NCBI GenBank assembly: GCA_008711135.1
Contig: VUAW01000015.1
Span: forward strand, 1-64,000
Direction: 5' to 3'
Origin: Rhodobacteraceae bacterium LNNU 3342
GTDB lineage: Bacteria; Pseudomonadota; Alphaproteobacteria; Rhodobacterales; Rhodobacteraceae
DNA: 64,000 nucleotides
In this document: positions 17,088-25,912 of the stretch, one piece after another
How the letters are laid out: each line of letters starts with the position of its first letter
How positions within the stretch are numbered: position 1 is the first letter of the stretch
The notes under the pieces: generated by a model
Seen by the model: only the letters and a program-made list of their open reading frames with translations
Databases searched by the model: none
What the model was told of the DNA's origin: nothing
Made by a program: the position numbers and the translations under genes

Positions 17088-18761
17088 CTAGCGCGTTGCT
17101 CGGGCCAGAAGCGCAACCGCCCCCAACCCCACCAGGATGATAAGGACGGCGGCAGGCGCAGCTTCGGTCAACGCTTCGGTGCTGGCTTTTTCATGAACCA
17201 GCGTCGCCAGCGTGTTGTAGTTGAAGGGGCGCAGCAGCAGTGTCCCCGGAAGCTCTTTTACGCAGTCTACGAACACCAGCAGCAGCGCCGTGCCGACCGA
17301 ACCGCGCATCAGCGGCATGTAGACATCCCGCAGCACCCCTGCCCGCCCCCGGCCAAGCGACCTCGCCGCCATCGGCAGGCTGGGCGGAATGCGACCAAAG
17401 GCGGCGTCGGCTGCGCCCTGCGCAATGGCAAAGAAGCGTACGGCATAGGCCAGAACCACGGCGAAGGCAGTCCCTGTGAGAATCAGCCCCGGGTCACGGC
17501 CCGTCAGCAACTCCATCCCATCGGCCAGACGGTGATCGAGCCCAGCGAGCGGGATGAGGATACCGACTGCCAGCACCGCCCCCGGCGCCGCATAGCCGAT
17601 GGTGGTGACGGGCAACAAAAGCCGCGGCAAGCTCCTCCCCGTCATCCGGACGCCATAGACCAGGAACAGTGCGGCCACCACGGTCAGCATCGCGGCGGCC
17701 CCTCCGACCGTCAGCGTGTTCTGCAAGGCCTGCACAAGCCCGCGCGCAAGCCACAGATCGGGGCGCTGCAACGCGTGCCACAGGATTACGCCCAGCGGCA
17801 CGAGGAAGCCCAGCGCCACGGGAGTCACGCATGTCAGGGTCGCGGCGGCGGCAGCGAGTCCCTGCAGCCTGCGCTTCTGGATCGGGCGGGTCTGTCGGGC
17901 GCTTTGAAAGTAGCGCTGGCGATTGCGGCTCAACCGCTCCAGCGCCACCAGCAGCAACATGAGGCCAAGAATGACCGAGGCAAGCTGTGCCGCTCCACCG
18001 GGATTACCTGCGGAAAGCCAGACGCTGAAGATGCCGGTGGTCAGCGTCTGCACGGCAAAGTAGCTTACGACGCCATAGTCGTTCACCGTCTCCATCATTG
18101 CCAGCGCGACGCCCACCGCGATGGCCGGACGGGCCAAAGGCAGCCCCACCTTCAGGAACAGCCGCCAGCCACCTGCCCCCAATGCCCGCGCAACCTCATA
18201 TGATGCACCGGATTGTTCACGGAACGCCGCCCGTGCCAGAAGATACACGTAGGGGTACAGCGCTGCCGAGAGCACCAGGATCGCAAACCCCCGCGTGCGG
18301 ATGCGCGGGAACCAGTAGTCCCGCGCGCTGGTCCAGCCGAACGCCTCGCGCAGGGCGACCTGAACGGGGCCGGAATATTCCAGCAGATCTACCAGCGCAT
18401 AGGCGCCTACATAAGCTGGCACTGCCAGGGGCAGCAGCAGCGCATATTCCAGAACCCGCGCCCCTGGGAACCGGTACATCGATACAAGCCAGGCCGTCAC
18501 CGATCCCGCGATCGCCGTCACCGCCCCTACGCCAACCATAAGCAGCAGCGTGTTGGTCATGTAGCGCGGCAGCGTCGTCCGCATCATGTGTGGCCAGATG
18601 TTTTCCACCGGGTTGAAGGCCAGCCAGACGACGGTCGCGATCGGCGCCGCCACGAGCGCGGCGATTACCAAAGCCCCCAGCGACCACGGGTTCAGAACCC
18701 CGCCCGCCCGCAGGCGGCGCATCGACAGGAAAAGACGGGGAGCGGACATAGATGCAGACAT
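17088..18761 (-). CDS. Iron(III) ABC transporter permease (FbpB/AfuB type), orphan
   Basis: A 557-residue inner-membrane protein with two tandem BPD_transp_1 halves and about twelve membrane segments. EAA-loop motifs occur in both halves: EVARALGAGGWRLFLKVGLPLARPA near residue 190 and AARSLGRGRAGVLRDVYMPLMRG near residue 480. Duplicated permeases of this kind serve Fe(III)-binding-protein importers. Neither a binding protein nor an ATPase gene is adjacent, so partners must be encoded elsewhere. A strong inverted repeat lies 12 bases before the start. Other substrates of the family (thiamine, putrescine-like) are less likely but not excluded. Confidence 0.8.
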   Translation of the reverse strand: MSASMSAPRLFLSMRRLRAGGVLNPWSLGALVIAALVAAPIATVVWLAFNPVENIWPHMMRTTLPRYMTNTLLLMVGVGAVTAIAGSVTAWLVSMYRFPGARVLEYALLLPLAVPAYVGAYALVDLLEYSGPVQVALREAFGWTSARDYWFPRIRTRGFAILVLSAALYPYVYLLARAAFREQSGASYEVARALGAGGWRLFLKVGLPLARPAIAVGVALAMMETVNDYGVVSYFAVQTLTTGIFSVWLSAGNPGGAAQLASVILGLMLLLVALERLSRNRQRYFQSARQTRPIQKRRLQGLAAAAATLTCVTPVALGFLVPLGVILWHALQRPDLWLARGLVQALQNTLTVGGAAAMLTVVAALFLVYGVRMTGRSLPRLLLPVTTIGYAAPGAVLAVGILIPLAGLDHRLADGMELLTGRDPGLILTGTAFAVVLAYAVRFFAIAQGAADAAFGRIPPSLPMAARSLGRGRAGVLRDVYMPLMRGSVGTALLLVFVDCVKELPGTLLLRPFNYNTLATLVHEKASTEALTEAAPAAVLIILVGLGAVALLARATR

Positions 18762-18772
18762 GCAACGCGGTT

Positions 18773-18793
18773 ACAGGAAAGCGGTTTTCCTGT
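18773..18793. promoter_or_regulatory. Inverted repeat in divergent promoter region
   Basis: Perfect 8-bp arms ACAGGAAA and TTTCCTGT flank GCGGT, between the iron-type permease gene and the divergent gene at 18855. Symmetry and position suggest an operator. It does not clearly match a Fur, Irr or RirA consensus that I can state. Confidence 0.45.
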
Positions 18794-18854
18794 CTAGAAA
18801 ACTGATTATAAGAGGGCAACCGGGCCATGCCGGAAGAACAGGGACAGGCCGAAC

Positions 18855-19724
18855 ATGCTCGTCATCTACCACCTCGGTGCGCATTGCACCGACGCCGAGA
18901 AATTCGTGCGCTGGCTGCTGCGCGACCGCGCCGCCGTGGCTCCCGTGGGGACCGTCATCCCCGGCCCCAACCGCTTTCGCCCCGTGCTGCGCGATGCCCT
19001 CCAATCCTTGGGTGGCCGCGCCGCGTCCGAAGAGGCGCAGGAGGCGCTTCTGGATGCGATCATGGACGAAGATAGCGCCGAACGGCTGGTGCTCTCCAAC
19101 GAAAACTTCCTTTCGGTCCCGGCCAATGTGCTGGAACATGGGTTGATCTATCCGCGCGCTGGGGAAAAGGCGGCGGCGCTGCGGCGGCTGTTTGCGGATC
19201 AGCCGGCTGAATTCCACCTGGCGATCCGGAACCCGGCGACATTTCTTCCCGCGCTGTTTAGCCGTCCGAACGGCCCGCAGGCCGACCTGACGCTTTCGCT
19301 GAACGAACCGATGGACCTGCGCTGGTCGGACACCGTTCGCCAGATCCGCCGCGCCTGCCCCGATGCCCCCGTAACCGTTTGGTGCGACGAAGATACGCCC
19401 CTGATCCTGCAAGACGTGCTTCAGGACATCACCGGCGCCGACACCGACACCGCGTTTCACGGCACCCTTGAGGTGCTTGAGTCGCTGATTACCGATGAAG
19501 GAATGCGCAAGCTGCGCGGGGTGCTACGGGCCGACATGCCTGCTGCAAAACGCCACCGGCTGGTCGCGGAACATCTGGAACGCTTTGCCCGCCCCGGCGC
19601 GATGGATGTGGAAATCGACCTGCCCGGCTGGACCGAGGACCTCGTGGACCGGCTGACCGATGCCTATGACGAGGATGTGGAGCGGATCGCCGCGCTCGAT
19701 GGCGTGGACGTAATCCGCCCCTGA
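18855..19724 (+). CDS. Conserved hypothetical protein
   Basis: A 289-residue, probably cytoplasmic protein without signal peptide or membrane segment. It starts MLVIYHLGAHCTDAEKFVRW; the combination of an early hydrophobic strand, Gly-Ala-His and VGTVIPGPNRFRPVL recalls uncharacterised Rhodobacteraceae proteins with a P-loop-like or sulfotransferase-like front, but no canonical Walker A is present. The C-terminal half is acidic (DLVDRLTDAYDEDVERI). The start at 18855 is the first ATG with coding character after the divergent promoter. No function is assigned. Confidence 0.7.
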   Translation: MLVIYHLGAHCTDAEKFVRWLLRDRAAVAPVGTVIPGPNRFRPVLRDALQSLGGRAASEEAQEALLDAIMDEDSAERLVLSNENFLSVPANVLEHGLIYPRAGEKAAALRRLFADQPAEFHLAIRNPATFLPALFSRPNGPQADLTLSLNEPMDLRWSDTVRQIRRACPDAPVTVWCDEDTPLILQDVLQDITGADTDTAFHGTLEVLESLITDEGMRKLRGVLRADMPAAKRHRLVAEHLERFARPGAMDVEIDLPGWTEDLVDRLTDAYDEDVERIAALDGVDVIRP

Positions 19725-19730
19725 GGCCGG

Positions 19731-19991
19731 TCAGCTCATGCCCAGCGCGGCCTTGTACATTTCCAGCACCGCCTCTTCCTCGGCGATATCGTCGGGCTGG
19801 CGCTTGCGCAGCGCGACGATCTTGCGCAGCACCTTTGTGTCATAGCCCCGGCCCTTTGCCTCGGCCATCACCTCTTTCTGCTGCTCGGTGATGTCCTTCT
19901 TCTCGGCTTCCAGGTGCTCGTAACGCTCGATGAACTGGCGCAGCTCTTCGGCGGTGACATTATAGGCTTCGTCGCTGATCACGTCGCTCAT
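19731..19991 (-). CDS. gapR: GapR-family DNA-binding protein (DUF2312)
   Basis: An 86-residue all-helical protein: a predicted coiled coil (EELRQFIERYEHLEAEKKDI) is followed by the family core QQKEVMAEAKGRGYDTKV and LRKIVALRKRQPDD. DUF2312 proteins are alphaproteobacterial nucleoid proteins; GapR of Caulobacter clamps overtwisted AT-rich DNA and supports replication. The start at 19991 has AGGAG at a good distance; an extension to 20045 lacks family residues. It is convergent with the upstream hypothetical gene, with a 6-base gap. Confidence 0.88.
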   Translation of the reverse strand: MSDVISDEAYNVTAEELRQFIERYEHLEAEKKDITEQQKEVMAEAKGRGYDTKVLRKIVALRKRQPDDIAEEEAVLEMYKAALGMS

Positions 19992-20117
19992 CGTGGACTC
20001 CTGCTGATGTGGCGCGTTCCTAGCCTTGCCGCCCCCCGGCTTCAAGAGGGTGGCGGGGCTTGTCAGCCGCGGGCCGCTCGGCTAGGCCGAAGGCTGCACA
20101 AAAGGGGGCTCTTGCCG

Positions 20118-20333
20118 ATGGAATGGCTGATCTGGATCGGTGCCGCAGCCGCGCTCGCGGGCGTGGCCGGGCTGGTATGGTGCGTGATCCTTGCGCTTGG
20201 GCTGCGCCGGTCGTCCCTGCCCGAGGAAGCGCAGCGTGCGCAGTTGCGGCGCGTCGTGGTCATCAACATGGCGGCGCTGGGGCTTTCGGCGCTTGGCCTC
20301 GTGCTGGTGGTGGCGGGCATCATCCTGAGGTGA
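20118..20333 (+). CDS. Small two-helix membrane protein
   Basis: A 71-residue protein with two hydrophobic helices (about residues 4-27 and 48-69) joined by a charged loop LRRSSLPEEAQRAQLRR. No family is recognised; similar short conserved membrane proteins occur in Rhodobacteraceae. The start MEWLIW follows a GGGGG stretch about nine bases upstream. Its 3' end overlaps the convergent gene at 20320 by 14 bases. Confidence 0.6.
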   Translation: MEWLIWIGAAAALAGVAGLVWCVILALGLRRSSLPEEAQRAQLRRVVVINMAALGLSALGLVLVVAGIILR

Positions 20334-22116
20334 CGGCCCCCACGGGCCGCAGCCCCGGGCCGCGGTTCAACGAGTCGAACCCGCGTTCCTCGGCCACCAG
20401 CCGCAGCAACAGCGTGGGCGGCGCCTGCCCCATCCGGTCCAGCATGGCGACAAGCCGGCCCAGACCGTGATGATCTGCCGCAGCCAGCGGCCCGCCCCGC
20501 CAGCGCGGGAAGCCGAAGCCCTGCACCAGCGCATGATCGATCATCCACGGCCGCAGGGCCGGGTCCCTGGTCAGCGCCTCTGCCCCTGCCGCGGCCATGG
20601 TGGCAAGCACGCCCGCCCATACCGGCACCGAGTTGCCCCGTCCCGGACGCTGAGCCGGGCGGGCAAGTGCCGGCGGAAGCCCCTCTGCCCGCAGCGCCTG
20701 TTCGACCGCCGCCGCGTCCCGGCTTGCAGTGATCAGGTCGGCCGCTGCCTCTTGCGCCACGCGGGCCACCCTTGCCGCAGCCGAGCCTGACGGGCTGGCA
20801 GGCAACGCGCCGCGCCCCAACGCGCGCGCCAGCGCAAAGCCTGCCGCGACCGCACGCGGCGGACCCGCCGGAACCTCCAGCAGCCGGGGATTGGCAGCGT
20901 TTGGAAGCGGCACCAGCGTCATCACCCCCTCACCCGCCGGTTCAAGACAGAACCGGTCGGCATCCGGCGGCAGCCCGACAGCCAGCGCGGCATCACGGGC
21001 CGTGCCGAACAGGATCGCATCTGCCGCGCTGGTTCCTGCCTCGGTCGTGGCAGAAAGCCGCGTCCACACCTCTGCGAACTCATCCTCCTCCAGCCGACCG
21101 CGGGCAAGCGCCTCGTCCAGCCGGGCCGCGACGGCATGAAGCTCGGCCAGCACCCGATCCTTGTCGGAATTATATAGGGTGACGCGCAGGCCGGTCGTCA
21201 GCGCCGCCTCGGCCAATGCCGGTGGCGCGCCTGCAAGCAGCAGATGCCGGGGCTGGGGCGCCCCCTGCGCGGCGGCATCCAGAAGCCGCGCGGCCCGCTG
21301 GTCGCCTAGCGCCGCATGGCGCAGGCCTTGGGCTGCTTCGGTCTGCAGGCAATCTTCATAGGCGACACGTTCGTAAGACAGGCCTGCGGAGCCCGGCAAC
21401 AGAAAGGCAGCCTCGACGCAATCGATCACCGCCCGAAGCGCCGGCTGAACCGGATCGCGAAGGGCGGCGCGGGCGGAGGTGACTGCGGCCTCGCCAGCCT
21501 TGGGGTCCAGCCTGTCCTGACGTGCATTCGATGGGCGCGGGGGCTGGCCGGCAAGGCCCCGCGCAAAGGCCAGTGCGGCATCCTCATCCCCCGCAATCGC
21601 ATCGGCGATGCCCAACGACAAAGCCGCGCGCGCGTCCAGCGCCTGGCCGGACAACAGGATCCGCAGCGCGGCCTCGGTCCCTGCCACGCGCGGCAGGCGC
21701 TGCGTCGTCCCTGCCCCGGGCGGCAGCCCCAGAAGGATGTCCGGCATTCCCAGACGCGCATCAGGCGCCGCGATCCGCCAATGCGCCGCCAGCGCAAGCT
21801 CCATCCCCGCCCCCAACGCGGGGCCGCGCAACCAGGCTACCACCGGAACGGGGAAGCGGTCGAGTTCAGAACAAAGCGCTGCCAGCGCCTCAGCCTCGCC
21901 CGCGTCGGGAAGGCGGGCAGGTTCCGGGCCCCAGCCAAAACCGGCGCCTTGGGACATGATCAGCACCGCCTGCGCATCACGCGCCTCAGCCAGCGCGGCA
22001 GAAATCGCACGGCAGCAGCCAGCGTCCAGCAAGGGACCCAACCGGTGGTCGGCCCCGCCTGGAATGTACATCACGGAGATGGCGCCCTCGCGCCTGTGCT
22101 GAACCTGATCCGGCAT
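20320..22116 (-). CDS. Degenerate FadJ-like enoyl-CoA hydratase / 3-hydroxyacyl-CoA dehydrogenase
   Basis: A 598-residue protein shaped like the multifunctional beta-oxidation alpha subunit but shorter than the usual 700-730. The N-terminal crotonase half has GPALGAGMELALA with the first catalytic Glu, but the second site reads GMPDILLG, with Asp where crotonases have Glu. The dehydrogenase half begins HLLLAGAPPALAEAAL where an intact GxGxxG NAD motif is expected, so NAD binding is probably lost. The C-terminus keeps FGFPRWRGGPL, a mark of the family. The start at 22116 (MPDQVQH) has GGAAGG upstream; the roughly 200 residues further upstream in frame are non-homologous. A complete FadB is encoded at 57366. 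Confidence 0.75.
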   Translation of the reverse strand: MPDQVQHRREGAISVMYIPGGADHRLGPLLDAGCCRAISAALAEARDAQAVLIMSQGAGFGWGPEPARLPDAGEAEALAALCSELDRFPVPVVAWLRGPALGAGMELALAAHWRIAAPDARLGMPDILLGLPPGAGTTQRLPRVAGTEAALRILLSGQALDARAALSLGIADAIAGDEDAALAFARGLAGQPPRPSNARQDRLDPKAGEAAVTSARAALRDPVQPALRAVIDCVEAAFLLPGSAGLSYERVAYEDCLQTEAAQGLRHAALGDQRAARLLDAAAQGAPQPRHLLLAGAPPALAEAALTTGLRVTLYNSDKDRVLAELHAVAARLDEALARGRLEEDEFAEVWTRLSATTEAGTSAADAILFGTARDAALAVGLPPDADRFCLEPAGEGVMTLVPLPNAANPRLLEVPAGPPRAVAAGFALARALGRGALPASPSGSAAARVARVAQEAAADLITASRDAAAVEQALRAEGLPPALARPAQRPGRGNSVPVWAGVLATMAAAGAEALTRDPALRPWMIDHALVQGFGFPRWRGGPLAAADHHGLGRLVAMLDRMGQAPPTLLLRLVAEERGFDSLNRGPGLRPVGAVTSG

Positions 22117-22241
22117 GCCTTCCACCTGTCTGCGAAGGGATGCGTGGTCAGCACCACGGCCGGCCCCGCATCCCGCGCCAATAGACCGGGAAACGCGGCC
22201 GGGTGCAACGGGAGGCCACCGGCCTCCCGCGCATCTTTTTG

Positions 22242-22448
22242 TCAGATCGGCATGTTGTTGAACATTTCCTCGAACTCGCAGTCGGGATCGTCCGCGGGGC
22301 GGCTGCGGGCGGGCCGCGGAACGGCCCCCGTCAGTTCCTGCATCTCGGTCAGAAGCGCGCGGAGCTTCTCGTCCTGCGGGGCGAGGTTCTCGGCACGGTC
22401 GGCGATTTGGCCGACCAGATCGGCGATGCGCCGCGGGGCATGGGTCAT
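22242..22448 (-). CDS. Small conserved hypothetical protein
   Basis: A 68-residue soluble acidic protein with a helical N-terminal half (RIADLVGQIADRAENLAPQDEKLRALLTEMQELTG) and a Pro/Asp-rich tail ending FEEMFNNMPI. The start at 22448 has GGAGGAGG at correct spacing. It lies 125 bases upstream of the FadJ-like gene on the same strand and may be co-transcribed. No function is assigned. Confidence 0.6.
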   Translation of the reverse strand: MTHAPRRIADLVGQIADRAENLAPQDEKLRALLTEMQELTGAVPRPARSRPADDPDCEFEEMFNNMPI

Positions 22449-22989
22449 GTCTAGCATCCTCCTCCGAAACTGGCACTGCCCTGGACAGCGCCGCAAGGCC
22501 GGACCCGGGATGATGGCAGGGGGACCGGCAGCACCTCGTAACAGACGAAAGGACCAGGAACCTGGCCGGGTTGATTCGCCGCGACGCGGCGCCCCCTACC
22601 GACCGTCCTGCCAATTTTCTCTGACCGCGACATCGATGCAACAGCAGCCACGACAGGACGGGTTCCTTGCTCTTCAAGACCTTCCGGCACGACGCTGAGA
22701 CATGCGCGCAACTTGCGCGGTCGCTCAAGGCATTTTTCGTTCCGGATCAGACGTGACAGAGCCATTCGGGATCCTTTCGCGCGGGCAGAAACCATGCCCG
22801 CACAACCAAAGGTACATGATTTCGGCAAATCCAGTTAGCAATACCGGTAAGGATGCGCGGTTTTAGCGCACGAGCCTGCCGCGACGGCAGCTTATGCCTC
22901 TGGAACGGGCATCAATCAAAGGTTCGCGGCCTTTCTTCCGCCTGCGCGTGCCGGTATGCTGACCTCAAAATACCGCACAAGGAGAGTTC
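22449..22989. other. Intergenic stretch without a supported gene
   Basis: Open frames here (for example minus strand 22451-22828) have no domain, odd composition and no good start signal. It should contain the promoters of the small gene at 22242 and the divergent gene at 22990, but no clear box is seen. Confidence 0.4.
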
Positions 22990-23421
22990 ATGGACATCCG
23001 CCCTCTCACCCCCGGATATGCCGTTTCCCCGCAGATCGACACGACGGACCTGCCCGCCATCCGCGAGGCGGGATTCACCACCGTGATCTGCAACCGCCCG
23101 GACGCCGAGATCCCGCCCCACCAACATGCCGAGACGATGCGCCAAGCGGCCGAGGAAGCAGGGCTTTCCTTCGTGGTGAACCCGATCATCGGCGGTGCCC
23201 TGACGATGGACAACGTGATCGCGCAGGGCGAGGCGATCACCGCGGCCGAGGGGCCGGTGCTGGCCTACTGTGCCTCGGGCAACCGGTCGTCGATCGTCTG
23301 GGCGCTGTCGCAGGCGGGGACGATGCCGACCGATGATCTGATCGGCCTGCCCGCCCGCCACGGCTATCAACTGGAAGGCCTGCGCCCGCAGATCGAGGCG
23401 CTGGCCCGGCAGAAGGACTAG
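22990..23421 (+). CDS. TIGR01244-type protein (beta-lactamase hydrolase-like phosphatase domain)
   Basis: A 143-residue stand-alone domain with the Cys-phosphatase/rhodanese-like signature CASGNRSS (Cys91-Arg96) and the family opening [20 protein letters not shown] plus [12 protein letters not shown]01244 domains occur alone or fused to metallo-beta-lactamase (persulfide dioxygenase-like) proteins and are linked to sulfide metabolism or dephosphorylation. The start at 22990 follows AAGGAGA. Its 3' end overlaps the convergent murD by four bases. Substrate unknown. Confidence 0.8.
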   Translation: MDIRPLTPGYAVSPQIDTTDLPAIREAGFTTVICNRPDAEIPPHQHAETMRQAAEEAGLSFVVNPIIGGALTMDNVIAQGEAITAAEGPVLAYCASGNRSSIVWALSQAGTMPTDDLIGLPARHGYQLEGLRPQIEALARQKD

Positions 23422-24815
23422 AGCGCGTCCCTGACCAGTGCGGTGAAATGTTCGCCGCGCTTTTCGAAGTTCGGGTACTGGTCAAAGCTGGCCGCTGCGG
23501 GGGCCAGCAGCACAACGTCGCCCGGCTCGGCCTCAGCCATGGCACTGGCGACGGCGCGTTCCATTGTCTCGGAAATCTCATGCGGGGTGGCGCCGAGTTC
23601 CAAGGCAAAATCCCGCGCCGAATGACCGATCAGGTAGGCCTTCGCGACCGAACCGAGGTAGGGCACCAGCGCGCCGATGCCGCCGTCCTTACCCAGCCCG
23701 CCTGCGATCCAGCGGATACGCCCAAAGGCCTGAAGCGCCTTGGCCGCACTGTCGACGTTGGTGGCCTTGCTGTCGTTGACGAAGATCACCCCGCTCCGCT
23801 CGCCCACGATCTGGCTGCGGTGCGGTAGCCCCTCGAAGCTGCCAAAAGCCTGTTCGATGACCTTCGGGCCGATGCCCAGCGCCCGCGTCGCAGCATAGGC
23901 CGCGCAGGCGTTCTGGTGGTTGTGCGATCCCGGCAGCCCGCGAATGCCGCGCAGGTCGATCGACGCGACCTGCCGCCCCTTCCGCCATTCTGCCAGAAAT
24001 CCCTTGCGGGCAAATACTGTCCAGCCTGCGCCTTCCAGCTTCCGACCGGCAGAGATCCGGATCACGCGGTCATCCTCGGGCGCCTCGGCAAGCTGGTTGG
24101 CGAGGTAGACACCTTCGGCCTCATCCACGCCGATTACCGCACGGTCCGGACCGCCTTCAGCGAAGAGCCGGCGTTTGGCGGCGAAGTAGCCTCCCATTCC
24201 CCCGTGCCGGTCCAGATGGTCGGGCGAAAGGTTGGTGAAAACCGCAATATCGGGCGTCAGGGCGCGGGCCAGATCGGTCTGATAACTGGACAGTTCCAGC
24301 ACCACGACCTCTCCATCCTCGGCGGGCTCAAGATCAAAGACGCCGCGACCGATGTTGCCCGCCATCTGCGTGCGCCGGCCGGCGACTTCAAGAATGTGGT
24401 GGATCAGTGCGGTGGTAGTGGACTTGCCGTTAGACCCGGTGACGGCGACGATCCGCGGCGTCTGGTCGAACGCGTCCCAGCCCTGCACAGCCCACGATCG
24501 GAAGAACAGCCCGATGTCATTGTCCACCGGCACCCCCGCCGCCATCGCCCGGGCGATGATCGGGTTCGGGCGCGGGTAAAGATGCGGGATGCCCGGGCTC
24601 ACGATCAGGGCAGATACACCATCGAAGGCCATGTCGCGGGTCAGGTCGTGGGGAATGAACCCCTCGGCGGCAGCCTTGTCCCGCGCCTCTGGGCTGTCGT
24701 CCCAGACCAGAGGTTCCGCGCCGCCCGCCCTCAGGGCCCGCGCCGTCGCCAGACCGGACCGGCCGAGCCCCAGCACGGCCACACGCCGCCCCTCATATCC
24801 CTGAACCGGTATCAT
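23418..24815 (-). CDS. murD: UDP-N-acetylmuramoyl-L-alanine--D-glutamate ligase MurD
   Basis: A 465-residue cytoplasmic Mur ligase adding D-glutamate to UDP-MurNAc-L-Ala. Visible features are the N-terminal Rossmann-like [13 protein letters not shown], the ATP loop [14 protein letters not shown] near residue 125, the central [13 protein letters not shown] motif and the C-terminal [15 protein letters not shown]. Length is normal for MurD. It is the last dcw gene here, 13 bases after mraY. ftsW, murG, murC and murB, often next in line, are absent downstream. Confidence 0.96.
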   Translation of the reverse strand: MIPVQGYEGRRVAVLGLGRSGLATARALRAGGAEPLVWDDSPEARDKAAAEGFIPHDLTRDMAFDGVSALIVSPGIPHLYPRPNPIIARAMAAGVPVDNDIGLFFRSWAVQGWDAFDQTPRIVAVTGSNGKSTTTALIHHILEVAGRRTQMAGNIGRGVFDLEPAEDGEVVVLELSSYQTDLARALTPDIAVFTNLSPDHLDRHGGMGGYFAAKRRLFAEGGPDRAVIGVDEAEGVYLANQLAEAPEDDRVIRISAGRKLEGAGWTVFARKGFLAEWRKGRQVASIDLRGIRGLPGSHNHQNACAAYAATRALGIGPKVIEQAFGSFEGLPHRSQIVGERSGVIFVNDSKATNVDSAAKALQAFGRIRWIAGGLGKDGGIGALVPYLGSVAKAYLIGHSARDFALELGATPHEISETMERAVASAMAEAEPGDVVLLAPAAASFDQYPNFEKRGEHFTALVRDAL

Positions 24816-24828
24816 GCCGCTTCCCCCG

Positions 24829-25908
24829 TCAACGGACCTTGAGCGTCGCCAACCCGATCAGCGCCAGGATGACCGAGATGATCCAGAACCGGATCACGAT
24901 CTGCGGCTCAGCCCAGCCCTTCTTCTCAAAATGGTGGTGGATCGGCGCCATCAGGAACACCCGCCGCCCCGTCCGCTTGAAATAGAGCACCTGGATGATC
25001 ACGCTCAGCGCCTCAACCACGAAAAGGCCGCCGACGATGGCCAGCACGATTTCATGCTTGGTGCAGACGGCAATCGCGCCCAGCGCGCCGCCCAGCGCCA
25101 GGCTGCCGGTGTCGCCCATGAAGACCGCTGCCGGCGGGGCGTTGTACCACAGGAAGCCCAGCCCGCCGCCAATCAGCCCCGCAGTGAAGATCAGGATTTC
25201 GCCGGTTCCGGGGACATAATGCACGTCAAGATACTGAGTAAAATCCGCCCGCCCGACGGCATAGGCGATGATCCCCAGCGCCCCGGCCGCGATCATCACC
25301 GGCATGATCGCCAGCCCGTCCAGCCCGTCGGTCAGGTTCACCGCATTCGCGGCTCCCACGATCACCAGCATCGAAAACGGTACGAAGAAGATTCCGAGGT
25401 TCAGCAGAACCGTCTTGAAAACCGGGAAGGCCAGTTGGTTCGTCAACTGTTCGGGATGGAAGGCCGCGGCGGCCACGCCGGCACAGGCGGCAATCGCCAG
25501 CCCCAGCGCCATGCGGGTGCGACCCGACACGCCCTTGGTGTTGTTCTTGCTGACCTTGGCATAGTCATCGGCAAAGCCGATCGCGCCAAAGGCAATCGTG
25601 ACCAGCAGCACGATCCAGATATAAGGATTGTCCAACCGCGCCCACAAAAGGGTCGAGCTAACCACCGCCCCCAGGATCAGCACCCCGCCCATAGTGGGGG
25701 TGCCGGCCTTGCTCAGGTGCCCCTGCGGGCCGTCGTCGCGGATCGGTTGGCCATTGCGCTGCCGCCGCCGCAGCAGGTTGATGAGCGGCCGCCCGAAAAT
25801 GAAGCCGAACAGCAGCGCAGTAAAGAATGCTGCCCCCGCGCGGAAGGTTATGTAGCGAAAAAGGTTGAATAATCCCGCATCACCGAGTTCCGTAAACCAG
25901 TAAAGCAT
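24829..25908 (-). CDS. mraY: Phospho-N-acetylmuramoyl-pentapeptide transferase MraY
   Basis: A 359-residue inner-membrane enzyme making lipid I from UDP-MurNAc-pentapeptide and undecaprenyl phosphate. About ten membrane helices are visible, with the family motifs GTPTMGG, the catalytic GFADDYAK and [13 protein letters not shown], and APIHHHFE near the C-terminus. The start at 25908 (MLYWFTELG) is the conserved one; an in-frame extension upstream lies inside murF. The length matches the usual 360. Confidence 0.96.
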   Translation of the reverse strand: MLYWFTELGDAGLFNLFRYITFRAGAAFFTALLFGFIFGRPLINLLRRRQRNGQPIRDDGPQGHLSKAGTPTMGGVLILGAVVSSTLLWARLDNPYIWIVLLVTIAFGAIGFADDYAKVSKNNTKGVSGRTRMALGLAIAACAGVAAAAFHPEQLTNQLAFPVFKTVLLNLGIFFVPFSMLVIVGAANAVNLTDGLDGLAIMPVMIAAGALGIIAYAVGRADFTQYLDVHYVPGTGEILIFTAGLIGGGLGFLWYNAPPAAVFMGDTGSLALGGALGAIAVCTKHEIVLAIVGGLFVVEALSVIIQVLYFKRTGRRVFLMAPIHHHFEKKGWAEPQIVIRFWIISVILALIGLATLKVR

Positions 25909-25912
25909 AATA

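Noticed and set aside
22451-22828. 125-codon minus-strand frame upstream of the small gene at 22242
   Set aside because: No domain, odd composition, no ribosome site and overlap with the likely promoter of the downstream gene.
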